Shown: positions 51,633-61,707, counted from the stretch's first letter. The stretch is 64,000 nt of DNA from Telluria mixta (GCF_029223865.1 NZ_CP119520.1:2046001-2110000); one strand, 5' to 3'. Program-made: numbers and translations. Notes: generated from the letters alone by a model not told the origin.

Positions 51633-52283
51633 TCAAGGATGGGAAAACGGCGCGTTGACGGCCAACTGCGCCGCGAACGCGCGCTGGTAGGCGGGCCGTG
51701 CCTCGCCGCGCGCGACGTAGGCGGCCAGGACGGGGAATTCGTCGAGGATGCCGGACGGCCGCAGCCGGAGCAGCACCGACACCATCATGAGGTCGCCCGC
51801 GCTGAAATCGCCGTCGAGCCAGTCGGCGTCGCCCAGCCGCGCGGACAGCGGCTTCATGCGGTCGCGCACGCGCTCTTCGACGAGCGGGATGCGTTCCTTG
51901 CTCCAGGGCTTGTCGCCTTCGAAGATCCGGGCCGTGACCAGTTCCAGGATGGGCGGTTCCACGGTGTTGAGCGCCGCAAACAGCCACGTGATGGCGCGTG
52001 CCCGCGCGTGGTCGTCGGCCGGCAGCAGGGCGCCGTGGTGGGTGGCGATATGAAAGACGATGGCGCCCGTCTCGAACAGCACGAGGCCGTCTTCTTCGTA
52101 GGTCGGGATCTGGCCGAACGGGTGCAGGGCCAGGTGCGCCGGTTCCTTCATCGCGCGGAACGACACGAGGCGGACGTCGTAAGGCAGGCCCGCTTCTTCC
52201 AGTGCCCAGCGCACGCGTGTGTCGCGCGCCAGACCCTTGCCGCCGTCGGGCGAACGTTCGAAGGCGGTGATCGTGATCGTCAT
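51633..52283 (-). CDS. Glutathione S-transferase family protein
   Basis: 216 residues from the ATG at 52283. Thioredoxin-fold N-terminus (A-L-E-E-A-G-L-P-Y-D-V, H-P-F-G-Q-I-P-T-Y near 55, L-F-E-T-G-A-I near 70) and an all-helical C-terminal domain (D-A-D-W-L-D-G-D-F-S-A-G-D-L near 155). Probably cytosolic detoxification or dehalogenation; substrate unknown. Separated from the upstream receptor gene by a terminator. Confidence 0.92.
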   Translation of the reverse strand: MTITITAFERSPDGGKGLARDTRVRWALEEAGLPYDVRLVSFRAMKEPAHLALHPFGQIPTYEEDGLVLFETGAIVFHIATHHGALLPADDHARARAITWLFAALNTVEPPILELVTARIFEGDKPWSKERIPLVEERVRDRMKPLSARLGDADWLDGDFSAGDLMMVSVLLRLRPSGILDEFPVLAAYVARGEARPAYQRAFAAQLAVNAPFSHP

Positions 52284-52293
52284 GGCGCGGCTC

Positions 52294-52334
52294 CAAAGAA
52301 AAACGGCGTACCGTGAAGTGTCACGATACGCCGT
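52294..52334 (-). terminator. Rho-independent terminator of the TonB-dependent receptor gene
   Basis: A 15-bp stem (52302-52315 region with 52320-52334, one G-T pair) with a 4-nt loop is followed on the minus strand by TTTTTCTTT. It begins 18 bp after the receptor stop and ends within the GST 5' leader. Confidence 0.85.
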
Positions 52335-52351
52335 TGTCGAGTCAAGCTTAA

Positions 52352-54832
52352 TTAAAAGCTGTAGGTCGCGCGCGCATACACGTAGCGGCCATTGTTGCCG
52401 AACGGGGTGTAGTTCGAGAACGGCGTGTTGCTGGTCGTGTTCAGCGCCGGCGGCAGGGTTTCCGAGTACTGGTCGAACAGGTTGTCCGCGCCGATCGCCA
52501 GGCTCATCTGGCGAGAGAAGGCATAGCGGGCTTCCAGGTCGACGATCGTCCTGGCCTTCAGGGTGAAGTCGAAGGCTTCCGTCGTGCCCGGCGACAGCAC
52601 TTCGCCGTAGCGGGTGGCGCGGGCCGTCATGCCCCACTGGTTCAGCTTCCAGGTGGCGCTGGCCGTGATCTTGTTCTTCGGCTGGCCCTTTTCCAGCGTC
52701 AGCACGTTCACGCGGTCGAACAGCACCGGCGCCGGATTCAGCGCGGCCAGCTGGGCGGTGGTCGGGACCTTGGTCACTTCGGTGCGGTTGAAGTTGCCGG
52801 CCAGGGTGAAGTCGAAGCGGCCGGCGGCGCCCGCGTTCCACGGCGCGCTGGCCACGATGTCCACGCCCCGGGTCTTCGTGTCGACGCCGTTGATGAAGAA
52901 GCGGCCGCCGCCGACGCCCGTGAAGCCCTGCGACACGATGTAGTTGCGCACGGCCGGCGACAACAGGTTTTCCGACAGCACGATGCGGTCGCGCACGTTG
53001 ATGCGGTAGGCGTCCACCGTCAGGCTGACCGGGGCGAGACGCATCACGGCGCCCAGCGAGAAGTTGGTCGACTTCTCGGCCTTCAGCGGTTTCGAACCCA
53101 GCGCGACGGCGACCGGATCGTTCGGCGTGAAGGTCGTGATCTCGTACGGGATGCCGTTGACGAAGTTGGTCGACGTCGACGTGAAGCTCTGCTGCTGCAG
53201 CGACGGCGCGCGGAAGCCGTTCTGCACGGCGCCGCGCAGTGCGAAGTTCTTGGTGAAGTCGTAGCGGCCCGCCAGCTTGCCGGACAGGTTGCTGCCGAAG
53301 TCGTTGTAGTGCTCTTCGCGCAGGGCGGCGGAGGCGAGCAGCTTGTCGGTGACGTTCGCTTCGACGTCGACGAACACGCCGATCGCGGTGCGCGACGTGT
53401 GCGACGCGTTGGCCGGACGGAAGCCCGGGAACACCTGCGCGCCCGATGCGGCCGGGATGCCGCTCGGCAGGATCACGCCGCCGTTGCGCCAGGAATCCGG
53501 CTCGCCCGCGTGCAGCTCGTAGCCTTCGCGGCGCGCCTCGGCGCCGACCGCCACGTTCAGCGGCGAGGCGAGGCCGCCCACGTCGAACTTGCGCACGCCC
53601 GTGAGGTTGTACACGATCTGGTTGTACGAGAAGCCGCCCGAGTCGAACGACGTCTTGCTGGTCGGGCCGATCGACGCGTTCAGCGTGTTCTGGATGTCGT
53701 AGTTCATGCCGTTCTGGCCGTACACGAGCGACGTGTCCATGTCCCAGTCGCCGAGGCTCCAGGTCATGCCGGCGGCGGCGCTGAAGTCTTCGACGGTCGG
53801 GGCGATGATCGGCAGGAAGCCGTTCGGGTAGATCGACTGCACGTTACGGCTGTCCTGCGGCATGCGGAAGTAGCCGGCCGAGCGGGCGTCGCGCAGCTGG
53901 TAGCTGCTCCAGCCGTAGACCTTCACGTCGGGGCCCAGGTTGTTGCCCACGTTGACGAACACCGTCTTCTGCTGCATCTCCGGGTCGCCGTACCAGGCGT
54001 CGAAGCGGTTGATGGTCAGTTCGCGCGGATCGTAGGCGCCGTTCACTTTCGCGTACAGCTGGCGCATGTCGTAGCCGCTGCGCTCCGTGTGGTTCTGGTC
54101 CTTGTATTCGGCCGCGATGGTGATGTAGCCCGTCTCGCCCAGCGGCAGGCCTTTCCAGGCGCTGACGGTCGTGGTCTGGCCATCCGTGCGCTTGCGCGAG
54201 TTGGGTCCGGTCCACGTGGCGCCGGCCGGCGGCGCGGCATTCAGGAGGTCGTATTCCGAGATGTGCGCGCCGTACGTGATCGTGCCTTCGCCGCCCGTGC
54301 GGTCCGTGCGCAGGCGGACGTTGACCACGCCCGAGATCGCATCGGAACCGTATTGCGCGGCCGCGCCGTCGCGCAGCACCTCGATGCTTTTCACAATGGC
54401 GGACGGCACCGTGTTCAGGTCGACGGCGGCCGAGCCGCGGCCGATCGAGCCGTTCAGGTTCACGAGCGATGAGGTGTGGCGGCGCTTGGAGTTCACCAGC
54501 ACGAGGCTCTGGTCCGGCGCCATGCCGCGCAGGGTGGCCGGGCGGACGGTGTCGGTGCCGTCCGTCAGCGTGGGACGCGGGAAGTTCAGCGACGGCAGCG
54601 CCACCGACAGGGCCTGGTTCAGTTCGGTCGAACCCGTCGTCTTGAGGGTCTCGGCCGAGATGATGTCGACGGGGGAGGCGGTGTCGAGGGCAGTGCGGTT
54701 GGCGACGCGGGTACCGGTCACGACGACGGTGGCGGTGCTGTCCTGGGACTGGGCCAGCAGCGGCGTGCCGGCGAACAGGGTGGCGATGGAGAGGGCGAGT
54801 ACGGTTTTTTCCGGCACAAATCGTTGTTGCAT
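52352..54832 (-). CDS. TonB-dependent outer-membrane receptor
   Basis: 826 residues with a signal peptide. A short T-V-V-V-T-G-T-R-V segment near 35 (TonB-box region), a plug domain with Q-S-L-V-L-V-N-S-K-R-R near 108 and I-E-V-L-R-D-G-A-A-A-Q-Y-G-S-D-A-I near 150, then a 22-strand barrel ending in an aromatic C-terminus (A-T-Y-S-F). It imports an unknown substrate (siderophore, glycan or peptide). No FecR/sigma pair or transporter is next to it. Confidence 0.93.
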   Translation of the reverse strand: MQQRFVPEKTVLALSIATLFAGTPLLAQSQDSTATVVVTGTRVANRTALDTASPVDIISAETLKTTGSTELNQALSVALPSLNFPRPTLTDGTDTVRPATLRGMAPDQSLVLVNSKRRHTSSLVNLNGSIGRGSAAVDLNTVPSAIVKSIEVLRDGAAAQYGSDAISGVVNVRLRTDRTGGEGTITYGAHISEYDLLNAAPPAGATWTGPNSRKRTDGQTTTVSAWKGLPLGETGYITIAAEYKDQNHTERSGYDMRQLYAKVNGAYDPRELTINRFDAWYGDPEMQQKTVFVNVGNNLGPDVKVYGWSSYQLRDARSAGYFRMPQDSRNVQSIYPNGFLPIIAPTVEDFSAAAGMTWSLGDWDMDTSLVYGQNGMNYDIQNTLNASIGPTSKTSFDSGGFSYNQIVYNLTGVRKFDVGGLASPLNVAVGAEARREGYELHAGEPDSWRNGGVILPSGIPAASGAQVFPGFRPANASHTSRTAIGVFVDVEANVTDKLLASAALREEHYNDFGSNLSGKLAGRYDFTKNFALRGAVQNGFRAPSLQQQSFTSTSTNFVNGIPYEITTFTPNDPVAVALGSKPLKAEKSTNFSLGAVMRLAPVSLTVDAYRINVRDRIVLSENLLSPAVRNYIVSQGFTGVGGGRFFINGVDTKTRGVDIVASAPWNAGAAGRFDFTLAGNFNRTEVTKVPTTAQLAALNPAPVLFDRVNVLTLEKGQPKNKITASATWKLNQWGMTARATRYGEVLSPGTTEAFDFTLKARTIVDLEARYAFSRQMSLAIGADNLFDQYSETLPPALNTTSNTPFSNYTPFGNNGRYVYARATYSF

Positions 54833-54898
54833 TCTCTTGTCCTTATTCTTGATCTACGTGGGTACAACGGCAAGCTCGACTGATAGTGGAGCTTGATT

Positions 54899-54912
54899 GT
54901 TATCGTTGTCAA
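54899..54912 (-). promoter_or_regulatory. Candidate -35 region with Fur-like half-site upstream of the TonB-dependent receptor
   Basis: On the minus strand TTGACA (54912-54907) is followed by GATAAC (54904-54899) within AT-rich sequence about 70 bp before the receptor ATG. GATAAC-A-A-T resembles part of a Fur box, but only one half is seen and the -10 is poor. Confidence 0.3.
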
Positions 54913-54994
54913 TTGTGCTAACCCGCAATAGATGTAAGGACGCAACAGTTGCTCATGCGCGGTGCATGGGTGCACCGCGGTGGACCGGACTTTG

Positions 54995-55924
54995 TTACTT
55001 TCCGCGGATTTTCTGCACCAGCGTCACCACCGCCAGCACGACCGCGCCGACGACGACACCGGCCGCGGCATCGACCACGGCCGGGGCCACGGCCGCCAGC
55101 AGCCTGCCGATGACCGGGACGCCGGCGACCGCCGCGGCGGCGGCTTCGGCCACGTGGTGCAGCGGTTCGAACGCATGGCCGATGATGCCGCCGCCGACCA
55201 TGAACATGGCCACCGTGCCGATCACGGACAGCGACTTCATCAGGCGCGGCGCGGCCGCCAGCAGCAGGTTGCCGATGGCGCGCGCGGCACTGCTCGCGCG
55301 GCGGCTCAGGTACAGGCCGAGGTCGTCGATCTTGACGATGCCCGCGACGATGCCGTAGACGCCGATCGTCATCGCGACCGCCACCGCGACGAGGGCCGCC
55401 ACCTGCGCGCCGAACGACGCGCCCTGTTCGTTGACGACGCCCAGCGAGATCACGATGATTTCCGCCGACAAAATGAAATCGGTGCGGATCGCGCCCTTGA
55501 TCTTGTCCTTCTCGACCGTGAGCATGTCGGCATTGGCCGCCAGCGCCGTCGCCAGTTCTTCTTCGTGCGCCGCGTCCTCGGCGGCGCTGTGCAGCAGCTT
55601 ATGGGCGACTTTCTCGAAGCCTTCGAAGCACAGGTAGGCGCCGCCCACCATCAGCATCGGCGTGATCGCCTGCGGCAGGAAGGCAGAGATGGCGAGCGCG
55701 GCCGGCACGAGGATCGCCTTGTTGCGCAGCGAGCCCATCGCCACCGCCCACACGACGGGCAACTCGCGGTCCGCGTTCACTCCTGTCACCTGCTGGGCAT
55801 TGAGGGCGAGATCGTCGCCCAGCACGCCAGCCGTCTTCTTGGCGGCGACCTTGCTCATCAGGGCCACGTCGTCGAGCACGGTGGCGATGTCGTCGATGAG
55901 TGCCAATAAACTTCCTGCAGCCAT
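54995..55924 (-). CDS. DUF808-family (YedI-like) integral membrane protein
   Basis: 309 residues. It begins with [19 protein letters not shown], then [12 protein letters not shown], the DUF808/YedI signature. Five or more hydrophobic segments follow, ending in a basic tail. Inner membrane; function unknown. The 162 bp between it and the receptor contains no other gene. Confidence 0.9.
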   Translation of the reverse strand: MAAGSLLALIDDIATVLDDVALMSKVAAKKTAGVLGDDLALNAQQVTGVNADRELPVVWAVAMGSLRNKAILVPAALAISAFLPQAITPMLMVGGAYLCFEGFEKVAHKLLHSAAEDAAHEEELATALAANADMLTVEKDKIKGAIRTDFILSAEIIVISLGVVNEQGASFGAQVAALVAVAVAMTIGVYGIVAGIVKIDDLGLYLSRRASSAARAIGNLLLAAAPRLMKSLSVIGTVAMFMVGGGIIGHAFEPLHHVAEAAAAAVAGVPVIGRLLAAVAPAVVDAAAGVVVGAVVLAVVTLVQKIRGK

Positions 55925-56125
55925 GTACCACTCCCCAATATCAATATGCTCACATCTTAACCGACGCGGCCTGCCGGCCCCGGCACACGGTTCAGGCGCG
56001 TTTTCTGCGTTTCAAACCCGAAAATCTGCATCTCGTCGCTTTCCCATGCAGTTCATCCCGGGCCATACGTATAGTGACAACATTGGCTGCGGTGCAGCAG
56101 CCTTTCCGACCTGAAGGAGATGCCC

Positions 56126-56335
56126 ATGAACCAGAACCTCGACCTGCCGTCCGTTCCGCGCCGCCGTGCGCGTCCTCCGAAGCGCAAGACCCGCATCACC
56201 ATCTACCTCGACGACGAAGTATTGGACGAATTCCGCTCGCGCGCCGAGCGCACCGGCACCGGTTACCAGACGCTGATCAACGCGGCGCTGCGCCTGCGTC
56301 TGGCCAGCGGCGACGCAAATCCGGCCGCGGCCTGA
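56126..56335 (+). CDS. CopG/BrnA-like ribbon-helix-helix small protein (orphan antitoxin-like)
   Basis: 69 residues from the ATG at 56126. The ATG 6 nt upstream sits directly on the AAGGAG and is less likely. After a basic P-R-R-R-A-R-P-P-K-R-K tail, R-I-T-I-Y-L-D-D-E-V-L-D-E-F-R and T-G-Y-Q-T-L-I-N-A-A-L-R form the ribbon-helix-helix of BrnA/DUF4415 antitoxins. No BrnT toxin is adjacent on either side, so it is an orphan or simply a DNA-binding protein. Confidence 0.8.
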   Translation: MNQNLDLPSVPRRRARPPKRKTRITIYLDDEVLDEFRSRAERTGTGYQTLINAALRLRLASGDANPAAA

Positions 56336-56376
56336 GGCGTAAAACGCAAGAAACCCCGCCAATACAGGGTGTCTGA

Positions 56377-56395
56377 CGTGTAAGAAGATTACACG
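56377..56395. promoter_or_regulatory. Perfect dyad upstream of the HU gene
   Basis: CGTGTAA (56377-56383) and TTACACG (56389-56395) with a 5-nt centre lie about 50 bp before the HU ATG. A TAATCT -10-like box follows at 56412-56417. It could be an operator; with such short arms a chance match cannot be excluded. It may also be a binding site for the ribbon-helix-helix protein just upstream. Confidence 0.4.
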
Positions 56396-56443
56396 CAGCA
56401 ATTAATTATGCTAATCTTCCGGCTCTTTCAACCCGGAGGATTT

Positions 56444-56728
56444 ATGAAAAAAGGCGAACTGATCGCTGAATTTGCGAAGCGTACCGAGATGTCGGGCGCC
56501 GCTGCGAACGACGCAGTGAACACCATCATCGACATCATCACCGAGCGTCTGAAAAAAGGCGACACGGTTGGTATCACCGGCTTCGGCACGTTCTCGGTCA
56601 CCAAGCGCGCTGCCCGCAAGGGTCGCAACCCGGCTACCGGCGAAGTCATCAAGATCGCTGCGTCGAAGACGCCGCGCTTCGCTGCCGGCGCGACCCTGAA
56701 GGCCGCCGTCAACCCGAAGAAGAAGTAA
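56444..56728 (+). CDS. HU-family DNA-binding protein
   Basis: 94 residues from the ATG at 56444 behind GGAGGA. G-F-G-T-F-S-V, R-K-G-R-N-P-A-T-G-E and P-R-F-A-A-G-A-T-L-K are the HU/IHF beta-arm and core motifs. The R-N-P in the arm tip inserts into DNA. It is a nucleoid-compacting protein. Codon use is somewhat less GC-biased than that of its neighbours, as expected of a highly expressed gene. Confidence 0.93.
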   Translation: MKKGELIAEFAKRTEMSGAAANDAVNTIIDIITERLKKGDTVGITGFGTFSVTKRAARKGRNPATGEVIKIAASKTPRFAAGATLKAAVNPKKK

Positions 56729-56818
56729 GCAGTACCCGCGGCTGGCCGCGGCCGTCCGGCAATCGCCGGCGCCGTGCGCCATGCCTGCGTCCTTATTCCC
56801 CCCTTCCGTCTTTCTCCC

Positions 56819-57454
56819 ATGAGCTTCGCCACCTGGATCGCCTTCGTCATCGCGGGCACGCTGATCGCCATTTCGCCCGGCTCCGGCGCCATCCTGTCGA
56901 TGTCGCACGGCCTCGCCTACGGCCTGCGTAAGGCCAGCGCCACCGTGCTGGGCCTGCAACTGGGCCTCGTGCTCGTGCTGGTGATCGCCGGCGCCGGCGT
57001 CGGTTCGCTGCTGGTCGCGTCGGAAACGGCATTCACCATCGTGAAGATCGTCGGCGCGCTGTACCTGATCTGGCTCGGCATCGCCCAGTGGCGCGCGAAG
57101 GCGGAAGCGTCGAACGTCTCGACGGCCGGCCTCGCGGCGCACCCGTCGTTCGGCCGCCGCGTCCTGACCGGCTTTCTCACCAACGCGACGAATCCGAAGG
57201 GCATCATCTTCATGGTCGCCGTGCTGCCGCAATTCATCTCGAACGCGGCACCCGTGCTGCCGCAGCTGGCGATCCTGGGCGTCACGATGGTCACCATCGA
57301 CACCACGGTCATGCACGGCTACGCGCTGCTGGCATCGACGATGCAGCGCTGGTTCCGCGATCCGCGCGCCGTCAAGGTGCAGAACCGTTTCTTCGGCGCC
57401 GTGTTGATGGCCGTCGGCGCGCTGATGTTCTTCGTGAAGCCTGCCCACGCCTGA
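56819..57454 (+). CDS. LysE/RhtB-family amino-acid exporter
   Basis: 211 residues from the ATG at 56819. Six transmembrane helices; I-S-P-G-S-G-A-I-L-S-M-S-H-G near 20 and N-A-T-N-P-K-G-I-I-F near 125 are RhtB family marks. Exports an amino acid or homoserine lactone-like compound. Distinct from argO at 42296. Confidence 0.9.
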   Translation: MSFATWIAFVIAGTLIAISPGSGAILSMSHGLAYGLRKASATVLGLQLGLVLVLVIAGAGVGSLLVASETAFTIVKIVGALYLIWLGIAQWRAKAEASNVSTAGLAAHPSFGRRVLTGFLTNATNPKGIIFMVAVLPQFISNAAPVLPQLAILGVTMVTIDTTVMHGYALLASTMQRWFRDPRAVKVQNRFFGAVLMAVGALMFFVKPAHA

Positions 57455-57584
57455 GCGCGGAAACATTTCGCAACCATTTGTAATTCGTGTCGTCGTTTCG
57501 TACGCTCGTGCGTTGTAATGCAGGAGACGCAATCCGCCGCGTCTACCAATAACAATACGAGCCCACTCCCGCCCTGGAGACATC

Positions 57585-59561
57585 ATGCCGAACCGCGTCG
57601 CGAAAACCGCCGTCCTCCTTGCCTTCTCCACCCTGACGGCGCTTGCCGTGGCGGCCGATCCGCCCGCGCGCGTGGGCCGCGTCGCGCTGGCCCAGGGTCA
57701 GGTCACCATCGGCAGCGACGTCGGCGCCGAGATGATGGCGGCACAGGTCAACTGGCCCGTCACGTCGGGCAACACGATCAGCACGGCGGCCGGCAGCCGC
57801 ACGGAACTGCGCGTCGGTTCGACGTCGATCCGCCTGGACGGCGACTCGTCAATGGAAGTGCTGCAGATGGATGACGAGGGCCTGCGCCTGCGCCTGCACT
57901 ACGGCAGCGCCAGCGTGCGCGTGCTGAACGCGGATATCGTCGCGGGCTTCGAACTCGAGACCCCGCAGGCGCGCGTGCGCCTGCAGCAGCCCGGCCGCCT
58001 GCGCGTGGATGCCGAGCGCGTGCGCGATACCAGCTTCGTCACCGTGTTCGACGGCACGGCGCTCGTCGAGGACGGCGATTCGCAGCTGACCCTGCGCGCC
58101 GGCCGCCGCGCCGAAGTGGGCGATGCCGACGTGCGTACCATGGCCGCCGTGCGCGACTCGTTCGACGAGTGGGCGCTTACACGCGACCGCTACGAGGACA
58201 ATGCCGCGTCGTCCCGCTACGTGACGACCGAGATGACGGGCTACGAAGACCTCGACCGCTACGGCAGCTGGCGCGAAGACCCGGAATACGGCCCGCTGTG
58301 GATCCCGACCGTGGCCTCCACGTGGGTGCCGTACCGCGACGGCAGCTGGACCTGGCTCGATCCGTGGGGCTGGACCTGGGTCGACAACGCGCCGTGGGGC
58401 TATGCGCCGTTCCACTACGGCCGCTGGGTGCAGGTACGTAACCGCTGGGCCTGGGCACCGGGGCGCCGCCACGAACACCTCGTGTGGGCGCCGGCGCTCG
58501 TCGGCTGGGTCGGCGGCAGCGGCTGGAACGTCACGTTCCGCGACCGTAACCGGCCGATGCCGGCTGCCGGCTGGTATCCGCTGACGCCGCACGACCGCTA
58601 CGTGCCGACCTGGCGCGCGCCGGACCACCACCTGCGCTGGCTGAACGAGCACGTGCGCGACAACCCGCGCCGCCCGCGCGACTACCGCCCGCAAGGTCTC
58701 ACGGTCGTGCCCCAGGACCGCTTCGACCGGCCGGGCCGGGTGAACGTCCCGCGCACGCCCATCACGACCGTGCCGCCGGTGCTGGTGCACAACGTGCCGG
58801 CCGGCACGCCGCCTGCCGCCCCGGTGCTACCGAACCGGCCGAACCGTCCGGATCGTCCGGATCGCCCGGACCGCGACGGGGACGGCATCCGCGGTCCCGT
58901 CGGCATCGCCCGCATGGAAGGCCGTCACGTGGATCCGGGCCGCGAGCGCCGTATCGAGACGGCACGCGCCGAGCGGGCACGCGCCGAGCGCGATGAATTC
59001 ATTGCCCGGCGCCAGCAGGGCCAGGTGATCACCGCGCCGCCGTCGCAGGGCTTGCCTGTGACGAGTCCCACCCCGCACCTGCCGCCGCAGCCGCTGAGCA
59101 CCGTGACGAGCCCGACGCCGCACCTGCCGCCGCAACCGCTGTCGACGACCAGCCCGACGATCCAGCAGCCGCAGACGGTACCGCCTGCGGGCGACTCCCG
59201 CATCTGGCTGCGCGACCGGATGGAGCGCGACGCCCGCCGCGACGAGCGCCGCGAACAGTTCGAAGAGATGCGCCGCAACCGGCAGCAGATGCAGCCGCAG
59301 GTCCAACCGCAGCCGCAGCCGATGATGGCGGCACCGCAGCCGCAACCGCAACCGCAGCCGCGCTTCGAGCGCCCGGCTCCCGCCCCCGCGCAGATGGCGC
59401 CGCGTCCGGCCCCCATCGCGGCACCGGCGCCACCGCCCGTGCAGATGGCGCCGCGCCCGGCGCCGGCCGCTGCGCCGGCCCCGGCACCCGCGCCCGCGCC
59501 GGCCAGGTCGGAAGAACGCCGCCACGTCGACCAGCGCGGGCGGGACCAGAAGGAGCGCTGA
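57585..59561 (+). CDS. Exported FecR-domain/DUF6600 protein with Pro/Gln-rich tail
   Basis: 658 residues. A signal peptide is followed by a FecR-like beta region (about 30-180: G-Q-V-T-I, G-N-T-I-S-T-A-A-G-S-R). A Trp/Tyr-rich DUF6600 region (about 220-340) has repeated W-V-P-Y-R-D-G-S-W, W-T-W-V-D and G-Y-A-P-F-H-Y-G-R-W motifs. The last 250 residues are Arg- then Pro/Gln-rich low complexity, including a duplicated T-P-H-L-P-P-Q-P-L-S-T unit near 490-520. Surface or periplasmic; role unknown. Confidence 0.85.
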   Translation: MPNRVAKTAVLLAFSTLTALAVAADPPARVGRVALAQGQVTIGSDVGAEMMAAQVNWPVTSGNTISTAAGSRTELRVGSTSIRLDGDSSMEVLQMDDEGLRLRLHYGSASVRVLNADIVAGFELETPQARVRLQQPGRLRVDAERVRDTSFVTVFDGTALVEDGDSQLTLRAGRRAEVGDADVRTMAAVRDSFDEWALTRDRYEDNAASSRYVTTEMTGYEDLDRYGSWREDPEYGPLWIPTVASTWVPYRDGSWTWLDPWGWTWVDNAPWGYAPFHYGRWVQVRNRWAWAPGRRHEHLVWAPALVGWVGGSGWNVTFRDRNRPMPAAGWYPLTPHDRYVPTWRAPDHHLRWLNEHVRDNPRRPRDYRPQGLTVVPQDRFDRPGRVNVPRTPITTVPPVLVHNVPAGTPPAAPVLPNRPNRPDRPDRPDRDGDGIRGPVGIARMEGRHVDPGRERRIETARAERARAERDEFIARRQQGQVITAPPSQGLPVTSPTPHLPPQPLSTVTSPTPHLPPQPLSTTSPTIQQPQTVPPAGDSRIWLRDRMERDARRDERREQFEEMRRNRQQMQPQVQPQPQPMMAAPQPQPQPQPRFERPAPAPAQMAPRPAPIAAPAPPPVQMAPRPAPAAAPAPAPAPAPARSEERRHVDQRGRDQKER

Positions 59562-59621
59562 TCCGGGCGGAAACGAAGCGGTTTGGCTACAATGCTGTTT
59601 TACAAAAGGAGTGTGGCCATC

Positions 59622-59888
59622 ATGGACCCGAAAGATTCCCTCATCGAATACCCGAGCGATTTCCCGATCAAGGTCATGGGCCCGACGCACGATGATTTCG
59701 CCAACACCATCGTCGAAGTGGTCACCATCCATGATCCCACTTTCCATGTTGGCAAGATGGAAGTGCGGCCGTCGGCCAAGGGCGCCTACACGGGCCTGAC
59801 CGTGATCGTACGCGCCACGAGCCGCGAGATGCTGGACAACCTGTACCGCGAACTGTCGTCGCATCCGATGGTGAAGATCGTTTTGTAA
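59622..59888 (+). CDS. ybeD: YbeD/DUF493-family protein
   Basis: 88 residues from the ATG at 59622. Y-P-S-D-F-P-I-K-V-M-G, F-H-V-G-K-M-E-V-R-P-S-A-K-G-A-Y-T and a C-terminal V-K-I-V-L match YbeD, an ACT-like small protein commonly placed just before lipB. It is 69 bp from lipB, same strand. Regulatory role assumed for lipoate genes. Confidence 0.9.
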   Translation: MDPKDSLIEYPSDFPIKVMGPTHDDFANTIVEVVTIHDPTFHVGKMEVRPSAKGAYTGLTVIVRATSREMLDNLYRELSSHPMVKIVL

Positions 59889-59957
59889 ACCCGGGTTCAG
59901 GACGCCAGCGATCAGGCTGGCTTATAATGACGGGGTATCCCTTCAAAGACCCTATCC

Positions 59958-60653
59958 ATGCAAGCGAACCAGCCGGCTATCCGTGAGCTTGGCCGCGCCG
60001 ACTACGAACCCGTTTTTGCCGCGATGCGCGCCTTCACGGATGCGCGCACGCCCGACACGCCCGACGAGTTGTGGATCGTCGAGCACCCGCCCGTGTTCAC
60101 GCTCGGGCTGGGCGCCGACCACGGCCACCTGCTGAGCGTCGGGGCGCACGACGTGCCCGTCGTGCAGACCGACCGCGGCGGCGAAGTCACGTACCACGGC
60201 CCCGGCCAGGTCGTGATCTACCTGCTGATGGACCTGCGCCGCAACAAGCCGGGCGGCAAATTGTACGCGCGCCAGTTCGTCAACAAGATCGAGCAGGCCG
60301 TGATCGATGTGCTGGCGGCGTATAATCTCGCGGGTGAACGCGTCGAAGGCGCGCCCGGCATCTATATCGCCGACGGTCCGCGCAAGGGCGCCAAGATCGC
60401 CGCGCTGGGGCTGAAGGTACGCGGCAACGGCTGCACCTATCACGGCGTCTCGCTGAACGTGGCGATGGACTTGTCTCCGTTCACCTGGATCAACCCGTGC
60501 GGCTATTCCGGCCTGGCCACGGTGGACATGAAAACGATGGGCGTGGATGCGCCGCTGGCCGACGTGCAGCAAGCCCTCGCCGCCGCGCTGATCGACCATC
60601 TGTCCACGGCACCCTCTTCAACCGCAGCGGTCGCGCAGGCCGCAACCAACTGA
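59958..60653 (+). CDS. lipB: Octanoyl-[acyl-carrier-protein]:protein octanoyltransferase
   Basis: 231 residues. Moves octanoyl from ACP to lipoyl domains. Key residues: [11 protein letters not shown] near 75, Lys146 in K-I-A-A-L-G and catalytic Cys181 in I-N-P-C-G-Y. Precedes lipA by 8 bp, the usual lipB-lipA operon. Confidence 0.95.
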   Translation: MQANQPAIRELGRADYEPVFAAMRAFTDARTPDTPDELWIVEHPPVFTLGLGADHGHLLSVGAHDVPVVQTDRGGEVTYHGPGQVVIYLLMDLRRNKPGGKLYARQFVNKIEQAVIDVLAAYNLAGERVEGAPGIYIADGPRKGAKIAALGLKVRGNGCTYHGVSLNVAMDLSPFTWINPCGYSGLATVDMKTMGVDAPLADVQQALAAALIDHLSTAPSSTAAVAQAATN

Positions 60654-60661
60654 CTACGCAC

Positions 60662-61657
60662 ATGACTTCCGAAATCGACACCGGCACCGCAGCAGCAGCA
60701 GCTTCTTACAACGCGAGCGAAAAGCAGAAAGGCGCAAGCAAGACGTCGCGCATCCCGATCAAGATCGTGCCGCTCGAACAGCACGAGCGTCTCAAGAAGC
60801 CTGACTGGATCCGCGTAAAAGCCGCGAGCCCGTCGTCGCGCTTCTACGAGATCAAGGACATCCTGCGCGCCAACAACCTCGTTACCGTGTGCGAGGAAGC
60901 GAGCTGCCCGAACATCGGCGAATGCTTCGGCAAGGGCACCGCGACCTTCATGATCATGGGCGACAAGTGCACGCGCCGCTGCCCGTTCTGCGACGTCGGC
61001 CACGGCCGCCCGGACCCGCTCGACGTGAACGAGCCGGGGAATCTTGCCAAGACCATCGCCGACCTGCGCCTGTCGTACGTCGTGATCACCTCCGTCGACC
61101 GCGACGACCTGCGTGACGGCGGCGCCGGCCACTTCGTCGAGTGCATCCAGAAAACGCGCGCGCTGTCGCCGAACACGAAAATCGAAGTGCTGGTGCCGGA
61201 CTTCCGCGGCCGCCTGGAGAAGGCACTGGCCATCTTCGCCGACGGCCTGCCGGACGTGATGAACCACAACCTGGAAACCGTGCCGCGCCTGTACAAGGAA
61301 GCGCGCCCGGGCGCCGACTACCAGCACTCGCTGGTGCTGCTGCGCGACTTCAAGGCCAAGTACCCGAACGCCGTGACGAAGTCCGGCCTGATGGTCGGCC
61401 TGGGGGAGACGGACGAGGAAATCCTGGAAGTCATGCGCGACATGCGCGCGCACGACATCGACATGCTGACCATCGGCCAGTACCTGGCCCCGTCGAACTC
61501 GCACCTGCCGGTGCGCCGCTACGTCCACCCCGACACTTTTAAAATGTTCGAAGAGAAGGCGTACGAGATGGGCTTCGTGCACGCGGCCGTCGGCGCGATG
61601 GTGCGCTCGTCGTATCACGCGGACCAGCAGGCGCACGAAGCAGGCGTCGCAGCGTAA
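60662..61657 (+). CDS. lipA: Lipoyl synthase (radical SAM)
   Basis: 331 residues from the ATG at 60662. Inserts two sulfurs into octanoyl groups. The radical-SAM cluster cysteines are C-T-R-R-C-P-F-C (103, 107, 110) and the auxiliary cluster [12 protein letters not shown] is near 77-88. The C-terminal R-S-S-Y-H-A motif is complete. Followed by a terminator. Confidence 0.96.
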   Translation: MTSEIDTGTAAAAASYNASEKQKGASKTSRIPIKIVPLEQHERLKKPDWIRVKAASPSSRFYEIKDILRANNLVTVCEEASCPNIGECFGKGTATFMIMGDKCTRRCPFCDVGHGRPDPLDVNEPGNLAKTIADLRLSYVVITSVDRDDLRDGGAGHFVECIQKTRALSPNTKIEVLVPDFRGRLEKALAIFADGLPDVMNHNLETVPRLYKEARPGADYQHSLVLLRDFKAKYPNAVTKSGLMVGLGETDEEILEVMRDMRAHDIDMLTIGQYLAPSNSHLPVRRYVHPDTFKMFEEKAYEMGFVHAAVGAMVRSSYHADQQAHEAGVAA

Positions 61658-61664
61658 TTTCAAG

Positions 61665-61707
61665 CAACGAAAAAAAGCGGTGGGCGGCTTCCGTCCACCG
61701 CTTTTTT
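61665..61707. terminator. Bidirectional-looking terminator after lipA
   Basis: A-run at 61670-61676, stem GCGGTGG-G-CGG (61677-61687) pairing with CCG-T-CCACCGC (61691-61701) around CTT, then T6 at 61702-61707. It ends the lipBA transcript. Confidence 0.88.

Noticed and set aside
56120..56335. BrnT-BrnA toxin-antitoxin system
   Set aside because: Only a BrnA-like protein is present; neither neighbour resembles BrnT.
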